A stretch of DNA of 64,000 nucleotides, taken from positions 80,237,944-80,301,943 of the forward strand of contig CP141130.1 of assembly GCA_035236585.1 (NCBI GenBank), given 5' to 3'. Shown here piece by piece: positions 22,590 through 33,950 of this stretch. Origin of the DNA: Warburgia ugandensis. Taxonomy: Eukaryota > Streptophyta > Magnoliopsida > Canellales > Canellaceae. The translations under genes and the position numbers were made by a program. The notes beneath the pieces are model-generated. The model searched no databases and was not told the origin of the DNA. It saw nothing but the letters and a program-made list of their open reading frames with translations. Numbering within the stretch: position 1 is the first letter of the stretch; every line of letters begins with the position of its first letter.

Positions 22590-23340
22590 AAGAGACATCT
22601 ATTTTGCCTCTACTCGATCTTCCTAGATGGGGGTGGTGAAATTAAGATTGACGTTCAGCAGTTTGAAGAGTTTACTGAAGGATTAGATGGTGAAGACTTT
22701 CTTGATTGGGTAAGGCTGAAGACTGTATGCTATCTAAGAGGTTTATGATAAGTTGAATAATTTAGCTCATGAAAGATATGCACCCCACATCAAAAACTCA
22801 ACAAAATGCAGCGAGCCATGTGTGCAAATTATGGACCCAGCCCAAACCGATTGAAGCGGCGCAATTTGATGCCATGGTTGTTGGCAGTCCCCTTAGTAGG
22901 TCCTTTGCCAAATCATAGCCCATAAGTGAAATAGTGGGTGAATTTGGATTCCATTAGTACTTCAAGGTAAGGCAATTAGAAGAAAATCTCGAAAAAATGT
23001 AATTGAATGGTTTAAGTGTGTATTACCACTGCATCAGAATGTGAATTCGATTTTCACTGCAAAGCAACAATGGGGCAGTATCATGGGATCGATATAACTT
23101 GAAGGATCATCCTTGCAATGGGATGAACTTGTGTCCCTGTTACACTAGCCGCATATCAGCTGCACTCAAGATGCGGGATTTCTGTTTTATCAGATCTTTT
23201 GCTTTGATGGAAGCTTTTAGACCTTGTGAAAAGAATTCTAAGCCTTCACGCAAGCAAGTGTGAGAGAAGCAAGCAAAGTAGAAGCTTTGTCAAAAGCAAG
23301 ATGTAGCTACTTTGGATAGATGTAAATGCTAGACCAAAAG
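22590..23340 (+). pseudogene. Possible decayed Ty3/Gypsy gag remnant
   Basis: A short in-frame piece, EDFLDWVRLK near 22680-22720, resembles the start of plant Gypsy Gag core domains. Later fragments in shifting frames loosely suit the same domain. Stops are frequent, and no LTR or primer site was found. The assignment is weak. Confidence 0.3.
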
Positions 23341-23413
23341 AAAAAAATGGTCAGTACAGAAGATTCAGTGCATAACACATATGGATTAACAAACCATTGA
23401 CGAGGGTTATGAT

Positions 23414-23579
23414 AAGAAGGGGAGCCTTGGCACAGCGGTAAAGTTGTCATCATGTGACCTTGAGGTCACATCCTCTTGCAAAAATGCAAGGTAAGGCTAT
23501 GTAATATAGATCCTTGTGGTTTGTCCCTTCTCCCGATCCTGCATACACAGGAACTTTGTCCACCTAGACTGCTTTTTTT
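23414..23579 (+). mobile_element. Au-type SINE with a deletion after box B
   Basis: Starts AAGAAGGGGAGCCTTGGC; GAGGTCACAT is followed at once by CCTCTTGC, so about 20 bp around box B are missing. Target-site duplication GACGAGGGTTATGAT at 23399-23413 and GAAGAGGGTTATGAT at 23580-23594 (14 of 15). Confidence 0.9.
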
Positions 23580-23594
23580 GAAGAGGGTTATGAT

Positions 23595-24744
23595 GGTTGG
23601 TGGTGTTTAAGTGCAGTGCATGCCTCGAATCATGGCAGACAGAGGCTTGTGCGAAGCGCCTCAATCAGGAGATCAAAAGGGTATTTGTACGGGGTTCAAA
23701 GTCCAAATCCTAACCAGAAATTGGTCATGGTCTGTTAGGTTTTTCAAAGCTGCAGTTGGGATTTTAGTCCACAAAACTTGCCTGCATTAATAGGATAAAA
23801 CCCCATATGCTCTCTCTCCATTTGTGTCAAATCCCATCTACCCTGCTATACAAGCAAGTGAGAGGAAGACCAAGTCATTTGGGAGATATGGAGGTTGGAC
23901 AGTGGTAGCTTTTCTAATCAGAGAGGAGGATTAAAAAAATGGCATGACTTATAACATCTTATGGGCATGCACGTCATATTAATCATCTAATCAGCTCTTA
24001 ATTTACTTTATCTTTGGCAAATCTGCTTTTACTTATTCTAATGAGTGGTTAGTAATCGTATATGATGTCTGAGCGTGTAAATTGGTGCAAGGATTGGGCA
24101 GTGAAAGTGTATGTTTGGCCCACTGCTCATCTTTGGGGCACATCTTAGATCGTCCATTCAGCAAGCTCTTTCCATTGGATGATCCCAAGTCCCAATCACA
24201 AGGATGGACCATCTACATAAAGATGGATGGAACATAAGGTTTGAAAGTAATGATTGTTAAGTCTTAACTAGTTATAAAGCAGAGATCATGTCTGGAAGAA
24301 GATCTTTGGGGTAGTGCTGATCTAGGATGCAGCCCCAGAAATGAAGAGTTTGGATTATCATAATATGGGGACCCGCATGATTGCTTGTCTTCATACAGAC
24401 GCCAAGGTTCCTCTCTTTATATGATGGAAGCCCACTTTTTGCTTTGAACGATTGTAGGCCACTTCTTAATGATCCCAACTGTTTATCAACAGTCAGTAAC
24501 ACAAAAGCCTCCTACAAATCAACCCCATCTACAGGAAAGCTCAAACAAAATAAATGCTTTGGATTACGGAACAACTGGACCCCAGTTGTATATACATATA
24601 TATTTGGCAAATGGCCCCACCTGTATTTTAGTTACTCTTAACATTTTCTCTTGCAAGTATATATGCACGTACATGTACAACAATCCACCTTTAAAAGTTG
24701 GAGCAGCCTTCTCAAAGAGGCTTCCCCATGTCATTTTATGTAAT
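23595..24744. other. Intergenic DNA, no gene seen
   Basis: No coding region or defined repeat recognised. Confidence 0.4.
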
Positions 24745-24761
24745 ATTGACTTTCCTTTGTT

Positions 24762-24919
24762 TGAAGGGGTGGGAGTCTTGGTGTAACGGTGAGTTCTTAT
24801 CGTGTGACCTTGAGGTCACATATTCAAGGCGTAAAAACAGTCTCTTGCAAAATGCAAAAGTAAAACTACATACTATTAACCCATGTGATACACAGAAACT
24901 TCGTGCACCAGGCCCTTCT
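24762..24919 (+). mobile_element. Au-type SINE, shortened 3' region
   Basis: Starts GAAGGGGTGGGAGTCTTGG and ends CACCAGGCCCTTCT. The block between CCCATGTG and GATACACAG is deleted relative to other copies. The 17-bp target-site duplication ATTGACTTTCCTTTGTT at 24745-24761 and 24920-24936 is perfect. Confidence 0.92.
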
Positions 24920-24936
24920 ATTGACTTTCCTTTGTT

Positions 24937-25404
24937 GGTTTACAGTCGTCAAATTAGCTGGTGAAGACTTCCTGTGGAGTCCAAAAAGTGCAAGGAGTGC
25001 CATCATTATCAATACTAGACATTTCTCAGTTCATTTTCTTATTCCCTTTTCCTGCATTTCTCTTAGAGAGAGAGAGAGAGAGATGTATGTATCTAAACAA
25101 TGAGACGACTGATCTCAAGAATAGCCTTGATGGATATAACCTCTTACATGGAGAATCCATTCTATCAACACTTCTGCACTTGTTGCACCCACCAAACCTG
25201 GACCCAACTTGAGCCCAAGTCCTTGCAGCAACAACAGGCCGAGGTTGGAATCATGACAAAATAGAAAAAGAAAAAGAAAATTCAAAATAGAAATCATAAT
25301 AATGCTATTCTTGTAATACATAAGATTTCATCCCATTTGTTTCCAGTTGCTAATTTCTTTCTTCCAGTCCTTTAATCCGCTCTTATTCCTACTTAGTTAT
25401 GCAC
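24937..25404. other. 3' flank of the pectate lyase gene
   Basis: Lies beyond the pectate lyase stop codon, so part is probably its 3' UTR (minus strand). An AG dinucleotide run is at about 25065-25082. Confidence 0.4.
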
Positions 25405-27504
25405 TTAGCAGTGGGAGCCTTTCTTGCACGAAAGTGCACCAGCTGCCACCGTAATCGGGCCAACTAGGGAAGAAGGCCGAGCTCCCAAGCTCGAAGCCTT
25501 AGCGTAGCTCGAAGACGCTCCGGCACCGGACGGTGTGAAGAAGGCACCATTCAACATCAAGTCTCCTTCGGATCTCCAGTTCCAGCTCTTCCATTCACTT
25601 TCCGATGCCTCCTCACGTTTTGTCACCTATAATTAATATGATCAAAGCACAATTAGTACAAATTCCAATTCATGTTTCAACAAGAACTAAATAGCAATTG
25701 TCGGCACAAGAGCCAACTGAGCTCCATTCCACTAAGTACTTGAATGACTCGGCCGATTCACAGGGCTCGTAAATATTGTTGGTAACTTTGTAGGGAAGAC
25801 TTCGACCTCCAATCGTGGAAAGAATCTATTCAACTCGGCATAATTTGGTACTTACACACACATATATAGGAGTGTGTTAATTTTAGCCATTTCGTACAGG
25901 TGCAAGGATGAGGTAACATTTGATTGGTTAGAAAAAAGTAGAAATAGAAAACATCTGCAACTGCTTGCTGAAATTTGAAATCGGCTAAAAAAGCAGCTGT
26001 GGATAAAAGGAGTAAGTCTAGCATTGACTCGAGGAGATCTTCAATGGTGGTAGGTTGAGAGCCCTAATAATTCAACATCAAACTGTTGCTTTTGCCTTTC
26101 TAAAAGGGTTTTACCGCAATCAATGGTGCAACTACTAGACCATTTGTGTGGCATATCCATGGCAGACTGGACAAGCCAGTGGACCCAACAGTCGGATCGT
26201 GGTTCAGTGGTGAGAATTGAACTATATGCAGATGATCAAGTACATGTTACAAAATGTAGTAGAGTAGAAGAAAAATGTTACCTCTTTGCTGAATCTTTCA
26301 TTGGGTGCAAGAAATCTATTCCCCTGACTGTTGATGGTGGGGCTTGCACTCCCACCAATTGCATACATCTCCCAGTGGGTGTAGTCATTGTTCACTACAT
26401 GGAAGTACCCATGTCTACATCTGCCAATTGAGAAGAACAAAAGCATTAGAATCAAAGTCATATCTCCACTTTTGAGAGAGAGGAGTAGAAATTGCAGTGA
26501 CTCACCTAGGCATTCTCTGAACAAGGCCTTCACCAAAGTGGTTGAAAGCAATGGTGACCTGCATGTTCTTGTCTTGAGTATAAGAATCACTGTGACCCAA
26601 GAGCATGACCTTGTTATGATGGGTCATGAAGTTGTTGGAGATGGTAATGGCTGTTGATCCATGGATGGCATCAACGAGTCCGTCATTGCAGCTGGAGAGG
26701 CTGTTGTGGTCTACCCATATATGGCTGCCACCAAAGATGGAAACCCCATCCCCATCCGAAACAGTCCTCCATCCATAATGCCCAGGCGAGTCCCTCACAT
26801 CTGCATTGCCACCTTGCTTGCAGTCATGTATGTGGAGTCCATGTATGATGATGTTAGTAACATACTGAATGGTAATGCAAGGCCCATTGGCTATGTGAAC
26901 GCTCGCTCCCCGCCCGTCAAGCGTCTTATAGGAGTTCATGATCAGCTCCTCCTTCAGTTGTATGACCATATCGCGGGCGAAAATGATCCACAGCGGTTCG
27001 GATTGGATTACGGCGTAGCGGAGGGTCCCCGGCTTCGGGTTCACCGGATCATCGTCTCCGCTATCGGTTACGACGTAGATCCGACCACCCTTTCCCCCTA
27101 GCGCGTTCTTCCCGAACCCGATCGCACAATCTGCCAGACGTTGACGGTTCCTCTCCCAATTCGGATCGCACCTCCAGCAATCGTCGATGGGGTTCCCGGT
27201 GCCACATGAGAGGTAGCCCAATTGCCTTCTAGAGCTGTTGATCCTCCTGAAAAATGTGACACATTAGCAATGTCAACTACTAATACAAAAAAGAGAGAGT
27301 CTTGACAACGTGCCATTGTACTTAGAAGGCACATTCTGGTTACCTTTCTACTTCTTCCACCACTGCTTCTGGGCTGGGATGCATTGTGGACGACTTAGGA
27401 GTGGTGGAGGAAGCAGTTGGGTTTGGCCCAAGCAGAGCCAAGAAGAAGAGCAAGAGCAAGAGCAAGAGAGGAACTGTTGGAATTGCCATTTTTCCTTCTT
27501 CCAT
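25405..27504 (-). CDS. Pectate lyase (polysaccharide lyase family 1), four exons, complete
   Basis: Secreted wall enzyme that cleaves de-esterified pectin by calcium-dependent beta-elimination. Exons, minus strand: 27504-27344, 27246-26506, 26420-26282 and 25626-25405; they join in frame to 420 residues plus TAA. Seen in order: a leucine-rich signal peptide (about 6-30), the plant-specific [14 protein letters not shown] (68-81), [10 protein letters not shown] (218-227), WVDH (231-234), [12 protein letters not shown] (241-252) and RMPRCR (298-303), which holds the arginine held catalytic in this family, then [14 protein letters not shown]. The C-terminal part starts VTKREEA, and the protein ends in a Cys-containing tail (CKKGSHC). 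Length suits the plant family. The start could be MEEGK at 27504 or the internal ATG at 27489 (415 residues); both keep the signal peptide. No lesion was seen. Which family member it is cannot be told here. Confidence 0.96.
25855..25985. mobile_element. Microsatellite-linked foldback element, copy 1 (in pectate lyase intron 3)
   Basis: A short CA/TA run at 25855-25866 is soon followed by ACAGGTGCAAGGATGAGG and TAACATTTGATTGGTTAG. The same block occurs next to microsatellites at 30880 and about 40006. The opposite arm is not clear in this copy. Confidence 0.5.
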
Positions 27505-27562
27505 GAAGGAGTGTATAGAGAGAGAGAAGAGATGGGAGTGCGGAGAGTGAACGAGGGCAGGC

Positions 27563-27570
27563 CTTTTATA
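27563..27570 (-). promoter_or_regulatory. TATA box of the pectate lyase gene
   Basis: On the minus strand the sequence reads CTCTATAAAAGGCC. TATAAAAG lies 59 bp before the upstream ATG, followed by a CT-rich leader (CTCTCTCTCTATACACTCC). Spacing suits a TATA-driven gene with a short 5' UTR of about 30 nt. Confidence 0.7.
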
Positions 27571-27579
27571 GAGGGATAA

Positions 27580-28192
27580 AGCCGGACACAAGGGCGTGAT
27601 TAAACTAAACATGTGGGTCCACCTTGCTCGTGATTTGTGGGTTTGTCCATTAGCCATTAGGTAGTTTGGGCCGTTAAGCAAAGAAAATCAGCTTCAAAAT
27701 AGCTCCACTCTCTCCCTCTATCTTCAATGTTTTGCTTCACTTTTTGTGGAACTAATTTGGACCGTTAGATATTTTGATCTTGAAAAATTAGATTATGTTG
27801 AAATGTTAGAAGAGAGAGATGACCAAGAATGTATACCATTTCTTGGTTTATACACTGAATAAATGTGTATCTACTGCAAGCATCCTAACGACCCACTTAA
27901 ACATGCTCCCTTTACTTATGGAATAAAATTAGGTGACTCATGGAGCCCGCCACATAGCTACTGTTGGTAGAACCCATCAACGGCTGTATTTGTTCCGTCA
28001 AAGTGTGACAAATTGGATCACGTTATATGGATTGATATCATTCGTCACCCCGTGTCTCGATCATACACCACTTTCTCTGTATGAGACCACAATTAATTGC
28101 GACTATTTGTCGGTGATGCACAGCTTTTTTGCTAGATTCTTATTAAGTTGGTGCTCCCTCCGTCTCCCTCCCCCACGCTTTTATTGTCAATT
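27580..28192. other. Upstream region of the pectate lyase gene
   Basis: Non-coding DNA 5' of the pectate lyase TATA box. No other gene recognised. Confidence 0.4.
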
Positions 28193-28208
28193 TTTAGCTG
28201 AAAATGAA

Positions 28209-28361
28209 AGGGCAGTCTCGCTGTACAAAGTTTTCTCACCATGCAGGGTTCAGGAAAGGGGCGGACTACAAAAGTCTATAGTATACAGCCTTACCTTGTA
28301 TTTTTATATCATGTTGTTTTTGCGTCTTGAACCCATAACTTTAAGGTCACATGACGACAAC
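28209..28361 (-). mobile_element. Au-type SINE, 5'-truncated, with target-site duplication
   Basis: Reversed signature from AAGGGCAGTCTCGCTG to TCACATGACGACAAC; the GCGCCAAGGCTCC head is absent. Target-site duplication TTTTAGCTGAAAATGA at 28193-28208 and TTTTAGCAGAAAATGA at 28362-28377 (15 of 16). It sits about 0.7 kb upstream of the pectate lyase start. Confidence 0.9.
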
Positions 28362-28377
28362 TTTTAGCAGAAAATGA

Positions 28378-28654
28378 CCAAACCAAAAATAATTTGTTAC
28401 AAAGTACAATTCCGCCCAAATGCATTGAGCTTTCCAACTGATCTAGATCATTTGATTGATCTACCCTTTCTAATTGACTCTTTTTAACCCATCTACATCA
28501 TCTAAAAACTGCACTCCGGTGAAGGCTGTAAATTTTAAGTTTTTTAATAATAATTAGAAATTTCAAATTTTTTATAAATTAATTTTACTCAATTTTACTA
28601 TTGTAGATATTTAATCTTCAAGATATAGCCCAACAAGCAAATAATTCTTAGATC
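28378..28654. other. AT-rich intergenic DNA
   Basis: Nothing recognisable. Confidence 0.3.
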
Positions 28655-28745
28655 GAGGTTACATTGTGTTGCACTTTTGCAAGAAACTATTTTTATTTTT
28701 TGAACTCGTGACTTTTAGGTCATATGACAACGACTCTACTAATTC
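28655..28745 (-). mobile_element. Au-type SINE remnant
   Basis: Degenerate reversed middle part: TTTTGCAAGAAACTATTTTTATT, then GAACTCGTGACTTTTAGGTC and ATGACAACGACTCTACTA. Confidence 0.5.
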
Positions 28746-30083
28746 CAAATGGCAAATGTGAAACCTAAAAATAGCTCATAGATGAAATACGAGAAAGCAT
28801 GTGTCTTTTTATGGATTTTTTACTTTTACAGCTTGTAATTTATAAAATTTTAAAAGAAGAATTTAGTTCAGGTTTTTCTTTATTAATTGTAGGTTTTTTT
28901 TCCTTATTTTTTAATACATGGATAAGACGAGAGTTGAAAATAAAGAGTCCTGCGTGACAACGGAGGAAACTATGCAGCACATGCAGGCCTCTCCGGCAGA
29001 CGTAATCAACCCCGTAACCTTCTTTATGGCGCAAACCACGCCGTGATCCACTACAATGCGCCGCACTGTCCTTCCCTGATGACGTGGCTCCAGATGCCCC
29101 CTCTGCTGCCACGTGGATCACGCAACTCCCGACACGAAAACGCATCTGGGCCGTGCTATCCGTCAATTTGCTGACTTGGCCATTGTTTTGGGAACTGACA
29201 CGTCCTCCCATGTGACTTTTGCTCCCTTCGAAGTTTCTTTTGCGGTCCCACAAACCAACATTACGATCAATCGCAACCGTTCATTCTCTTATGTAGCTCG
29301 GCATAATGAATGATGGGCACTTCACAACCTACGCCATCCACTCGCAATCCTCCACGCGGCATGTTATGGTGAGGAATATAAGCTGCAAAAGTGGGACCCG
29401 CTTTCTATGTCTGAATCTTAGCCACTGAAAAAGCATGGATATCGTTCACATCACCGACATTTTAGGCTTTTTATACCAACTTGCGGACGGATCTACCTGA
29501 TCATCTCTACCTCAAAACATGGACGGAATTTCTGATAAGACACGGATTAATTTCTAGTGTGTTGTTTGCCATGGGATCAACAACACCTTAAAAAAAGATG
29601 GAATTATTCGACATACATAAATTGGCTCTAATTCCATGGGCATTTATATTTATTCTTAAGTATTTTCCTTTATATTTTAAGTTTGCAAAAAAACTAAAAA
29701 TTAATGCCACAAGTGGGCACAGATTTCTTAGTATTTGCTTTGGAATATGCTTAGCTACAAGTTTGAGTCGCAGCTTTTTTTGAGAATTAAGTTTGAAAAA
29801 AAGTACGAGTAATTTGTTTTGGAATTCTTCGCTTATCTTTTATGATTTAATATTTTGCAATTATGCACATTTTAAAATATTTAATATTCAGGATAATGCC
29901 TTATACAAGAAAATTTATATTGCTACCAAACAGCCTGTACGATGGAACAAAGGGCCAGTCCGAGATGTGGAACATGTGGCTAATTTAGAGCTGGGTCTAC
30001 ATGGAATGCATGAAGAGAATATACCCCATTTTTGGTGGCTCACATGCAATGCATGAAATAGGTTGCCCCTTTTAGTGCTGAGT
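28746..30083. other. Intergenic DNA with a GC-richer island at about 28940-29450
   Basis: The island is less AT-rich than its surroundings and contains TGACGTGGC (29080-29088), GCCACGTGG (29108-29116) and TGACACGTCC (29196-29205). These are ACGT-core motifs of the kind bound by plant bZIP and bHLH factors. No gene was recognised beside it, and the pectate lyase start is about 1.6 kb away. A regulatory role is speculative. Confidence 0.35.
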
Positions 30084-30226
30084 GCAGGATTCGAGGAAGG
30101 AGTAGGAGACAAAGAGTCTGTAGTATATAATTTTATTTTGTATTTTTGTAAGGGGTTATTTTCACGCCTCGAACCAATAATCTTTAGGTCATACGATGAC
30201 AACTCTACGTTTCACTAAAGCTCCTG
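30084..30226 (-). mobile_element. Au-type SINE, degenerate
   Basis: Reversed copy: GCAGGATTCGAGGAAGGAG, then GTAAGGGGTTATTTTCACGC, TCTTTAGGTCATACGATGAC and a diverged head. Ends not defined. Confidence 0.7.
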
Positions 30227-30585
30227 TCCCAAACATACGTAGATATAGATAAATTTATCCGCCGAATCATTACATATCAATATCAAAATTGGATTGATCA
30301 AAGTCAATCGTTCTCGTGGCATCAGGAGTTAGAGCCAGAAAGTGGCTGTTAGGAACAGCCTAACAACCCGTCGTCTTGACCTTTGTTTCGTCTTATAGAC
30401 TCTATATAATATGTATTGATGCTGCACGTATGCATGTCGTCATATGTATATCAACGCAAACGAGAAGAAAGAAGGAAATAAAGTTGTCCCTTCTAAGAGG
30501 GCAGAGGGAAATTTTATTTTGTTAAATTGGGGACAGACAATTATCTCACTGTCTTTCAAGATTACTAGTAAATTCTTTTATGTCA

Positions 30586-30696
30586 CGTGTTCAAGATGTG
30601 GAAATAGTCTTTTGTAAATGCAAGATAAAGCTGTGTACTTCAGGCCCTTGTAATCCGCCCCTTCCTCAAACCCTGCATAAACGGAAACTTCCCTTT
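30586..30696 (+). mobile_element. Au-type SINE, strongly 5'-truncated, with target-site duplication
   Basis: Begins inside box B (CGTGTTCAAGATG) and runs to ACGGAAACTTCCCTTT. A 20-bp direct repeat starting TAGTAAAT lies at 30566-30585 and 30697-30716, with two mismatches. Box A is absent, so this copy could not drive its own transcription. Confidence 0.85.
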
Positions 30697-30851
30697 TAGT
30701 AAATCCTATTATGTCATATTATCAATATCTTTATCCGCGTTTTCTTTCTGTTTGCATACACTTGAATACATTAACATTTTATATATTATTTAAAAGTGTT
30801 TAAAGAATTCATTCCTCTCGCTCTCAAGCCAAAAAACAAGTGGGTCAATAA

Positions 30852-30878
30852 TGATATATATATATATATATATATATT
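30852..30878. repeat. (TA)n microsatellite
   Basis: Uninterrupted TA run directly left of the foldback element at 30880. Confidence 0.9.
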
Positions 30879-30879
30879 A

Positions 30880-30993
30880 TACAGGTATAAAGTGCATGTA
30901 ACATTTGATTGGTTGGAAAAAAGCTTCTAACTATTATTTTTTCTAACTTTTTTTCAGCCAAATTAAATGTCATCTACTCTTTACACCTGCATA
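30880..30993. mobile_element. Microsatellite-linked foldback element, copy 2, with both arms
   Basis: The left arm at 30880-30922 starts TACAGGTATAAAGTGCATG and includes AACATTTGATTGG. The right arm at 30947-30993 is its imperfect reverse complement and ends TTTACACCTGCATA. Only about 24 bp separate the arms. The size and structure suit a MITE; insertion in a TA run would suit a TA-targeting (mariner/Stowaway-like) type, which is an inference. Confidence 0.7.
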
Positions 30994-32170
30994 TCAAACC
31001 AATTGATTAGTCAATAGACTTCTTTACAGTAGATGGCAGTTCTGCGGCGGCCTTTTTGTGGGAAGAAATCCCTAAAGCTGGCTATGTGCTTTACACAGAT
31101 AAAGCTTTATGCCTATGTAGTGCTAGAATAGCCTCTCCCATATTTAGGTCACAGGTTTAAGGCACTTGTAAATTTTTAGTTACCCATAAAAACCTAACTT
31201 GCTTTAAAATAAATAAATATATATAAAGTGCTTTATTATTCATGGGAGATGAAGAAAAGAAATTTCTTATTAACTAGAAAAATAGCTGAGAAAAGGATAT
31301 AAAAGACATTTTATTAATTTGAACTCATATTAGGTTAAATAAACACACTTAATTTGGTAATTTATTTCACTTGCAATGGATCATGATGGGTTCTCTAGAA
31401 GAAAGAGATAATTATTAGCACTTCTCCCCCAAGTCAAATGGACACCATCATTTGCCAAGGCTTTTAAACAATATATCACTTTTCGTTAATGTGTCCAATC
31501 TGTTACTTGTCACAAATTACAAAGTAGCCAACTTATGGGTCCCATATAAAGTAGTACTCAATGGAGTAGGGAATCCTAGCTGTCCGATTCCAATTATTCT
31601 TTTACCATCTACTTTCGGAAGTTCAGAGCCATCGATATGGTATCTCAGATTGCCTAATGGATTAGATTTTTGTGCCCTGATCGCCAAAGAATTAGGCCCC
31701 ACAAACTGTTTTGAGAGTGAATAGGGGTTAAAGGCTAGGTTTTGCAGGGGTTGAACTTTAATCAGTCAAAAGTAGCTGAGCCCTAGAAAGTCATATTGAG
31801 TTGGAAACCATTTCCATGGGGATTGAAGGAAGGAGTTGGAGGGAAAGAAAGATGTCAACTGATGTAACCATTTGATTGCCTGCAAAGTCAAGAAGATCAC
31901 ATGGGCAGGTAGGGAATTTGGGTGAGAGGGAAGCAAGAGGCTGGTCATCAAATGGTCTGCCCTTCCTTTCCACTGAATCCGGCCAGTGAATCCGGAAAGA
32001 ACTCCTTTGACAATATGTAAGATGTGGGCTCACCACCAGGTGATAAGGTGCGGCTGGAGGGCCTGGTTTTTGTTCACATCTGGATCTAACCATCATCCAG
32101 GGGACGAGTGATTCTCTCAAATGAGGTTCATTTCAGCAAAGCATTTAGATTCCATCTCTTTCATTCTATT
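30994..32170. other. Intergenic DNA, no gene seen
   Basis: A 90-codon frame at 31452-31724 has no recognisable domain. The TTTAGGTCACAGGTTTAAGG segment near 31143 may be a very eroded SINE, but the body is absent. Confidence 0.35.
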
Positions 32171-32346
32171 AGAAGGGGAGTCTTGGCGCAACGGTAAAAG
32201 TTATCATCTCATGACCTTAAAGTTACATGTTTAAGGCGTGAAAATAGCCTCTTACAAAAATACAAGGTAAGACTGCATACTATAAACCCTTGTGTTTTGC
32301 CCCTTCCTTGGACCTTGCGTAGGCAGAAACTTTGTGCGTCGGGACA
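32171..32346 (+). mobile_element. Au-type SINE, full length
   Basis: From AGAAGGGGAGTCTTGGCGC through TAGCCTCTTACAAAAATAC and CCCTTGTGTTTTGCCCC to GTGCGTCGGGACAAC. Many C-to-T changes. No target-site duplication recognised. Confidence 0.85.
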
Positions 32347-33026
32347 ACTAGTGGACATATACGGAGCAAACATAATACGAAGCAATTTTTGTAGACTATT
32401 CTAATGCATACAGACTCCCTTCGTATTAGTAACAACTCTAATAAATATGTATTCATCAGAGAACATTTTGGAATACAGTATAGAATTCATCTTTTTAAGC
32501 CTAATATTTTGATTGATACGCTATATATGGTAGGATCATCGGAGGGTTCCGATAGCCCAAATCTCGGCCCTACTTTAAACTGTTACGATCACGCATAGGT
32601 AGGATTTCAGAGGAATGCTCAGATAGTCGGAACACGTCTCAGATGTGGTTGATCCGTACCGTTCCTCCGGCTTTCTCCCCACATTTGATATATTGTGCCA
32701 AGAGTCATGAAAATTGGACCGCGGTAGCTTCTGAATAAAGTGATTCTTCCACGATCATGTTTTTGGGACGTTGAATATTGACCAGGAATGCTGAATGACC
32801 AAATGCACGTCAAGTTGGATGCTAGATGAGTGGAACTAGCGTGATTTTGGGTGTTCTTCACATCCAGTCTATGTGAGAGAAGTTAGAAGAACACTGTGAA
32901 TCATGCACAGGTCAGGCAGGTTCCGTAAATGGAAGGTGTTTCACGATGCCACCCTTGGCCTGAGGTGAACGCGATCAGTCCAACTCCATGAGCCGGGCTG
33001 TGATCCGATGATCCTATCCTCAACCT
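32347..33026. other. Intergenic DNA, no gene seen
   Basis: No coding region or bounded repeat recognised. Confidence 0.4.
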
Positions 33027-33212
33027 AAAAAAGGGCAGCCCCAATACATGAAGCTCCCGCCTATGCGGGGTCAGGGGAAGGGGCGAACCACAAGGGCCTA
33101 TAATAGCCAATCTTACCTTACATTTTATAAGAGGCCGATTCCACACCTTGAACCTATGACCTTAAGATTACATGACAACAACTTTTACTATTGCGCCAAG
33201 GCTCCCCTTCTA
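33027..33212 (-). mobile_element. Au-type SINE, full length
   Basis: Reversed signature from AAAAAAGGGCAGCCCC through CCTATGCGGGGTCAGGGGAA and GAACCTATGACC to GCGCCAAGGCTCCCCTTCT. No convincing target-site duplication. Confidence 0.9.
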
Positions 33213-33726
33213 CAATTCTACCCTTAACATGCAAATTCTTATTTATATTTTAATGGAAGAAATGCCAAATAAGTTACTCTCTACTAGGTGATCCACGCCA
33301 CATTTCCATACCATTTGATCTACTCGATGACAGCGAAAAGATAAACGATCTTGATTGCATGCTCGTACTATGTTGGACCGTTGATCATTGCTAGAATTCA
33401 ACCTCATCGGTCTGACCACGGTTTAGTAAATGCGACATCGCATGTGAGGCACAATGAGGACCATCCATTTAAACTTACCATATGATTGGAATAGTGCGGA
33501 ACACACAATAATAGTGGTGCAATATTTCATGCACGCATGTCTGAAGCCATGAGAAACGTGCACGTCTGTATGCATCATTAGCTCACGTGATGCATGCGTG
33601 GCTGCACCCTGGCTTTCAAATACCTAATAGCTAACAGCTATAAAAGGTTAGCGCGTGGATGTGTGTCTATTTCTTTATTTCAACATGCATTCATTAGAAT
33701 AATATCTGGGTGTTTTAATATATGTA

Positions 33727-33852
33727 AAAAAAAAAGGTAAACAGGGTTAATAATACACAACCTTATCTTTACGAGAGGCTGTTTTTACGCTTTGAACCTG
33801 TGATCTTAAGTTCACAAGACGACAACTTTATCATTACGCTAAGACTCTCTTC
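33727..33852 (-). mobile_element. Au-type SINE, missing its 3' part
   Basis: After an A-run, the reversed copy shows CACAACCTTATCTTTACGAG, GAGGCTGTTTTTACGC, GAACCTGTGATCTTAAG and a diverged head ending CTCTCTTC. Target-site duplication TTTTAATATATGTA at 33713-33726 and TTTTAATATATATA at 33853-33866. Confidence 0.8.
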
Positions 33853-33896
33853 TTTTAATATATATATACTATATATACTATATATATATATATATT
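33853..33896. repeat. TA-rich simple repeat
   Basis: Interrupted TA dinucleotide run. Confidence 0.8.
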
Positions 33897-33950
33897 CTAT
33901 TTTTTGGGTTCACCATGCATTCATTAGAATAATAGTTGGGTGTTTTAATA

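Larger units (their letters stand above)
33684..33950. repeat. Direct repeat of about 37 bp, 230 bp apart
   Basis: A block beginning CATGCATTCATTAGAATAAT and ending GGGTGTTTTAATA occurs at 33684-33720 and again at 33914-33950. A SINE and a TA-rich run lie between. Confidence 0.8.

Noticed and set aside
26123..27101. Plus-strand open frames over the pectate lyase
   Set aside because: Shadows of the real minus-strand exons.
31452..31724. 90-codon plus-strand open frame
   Set aside because: No recognisable domain, and the surroundings look non-coding.
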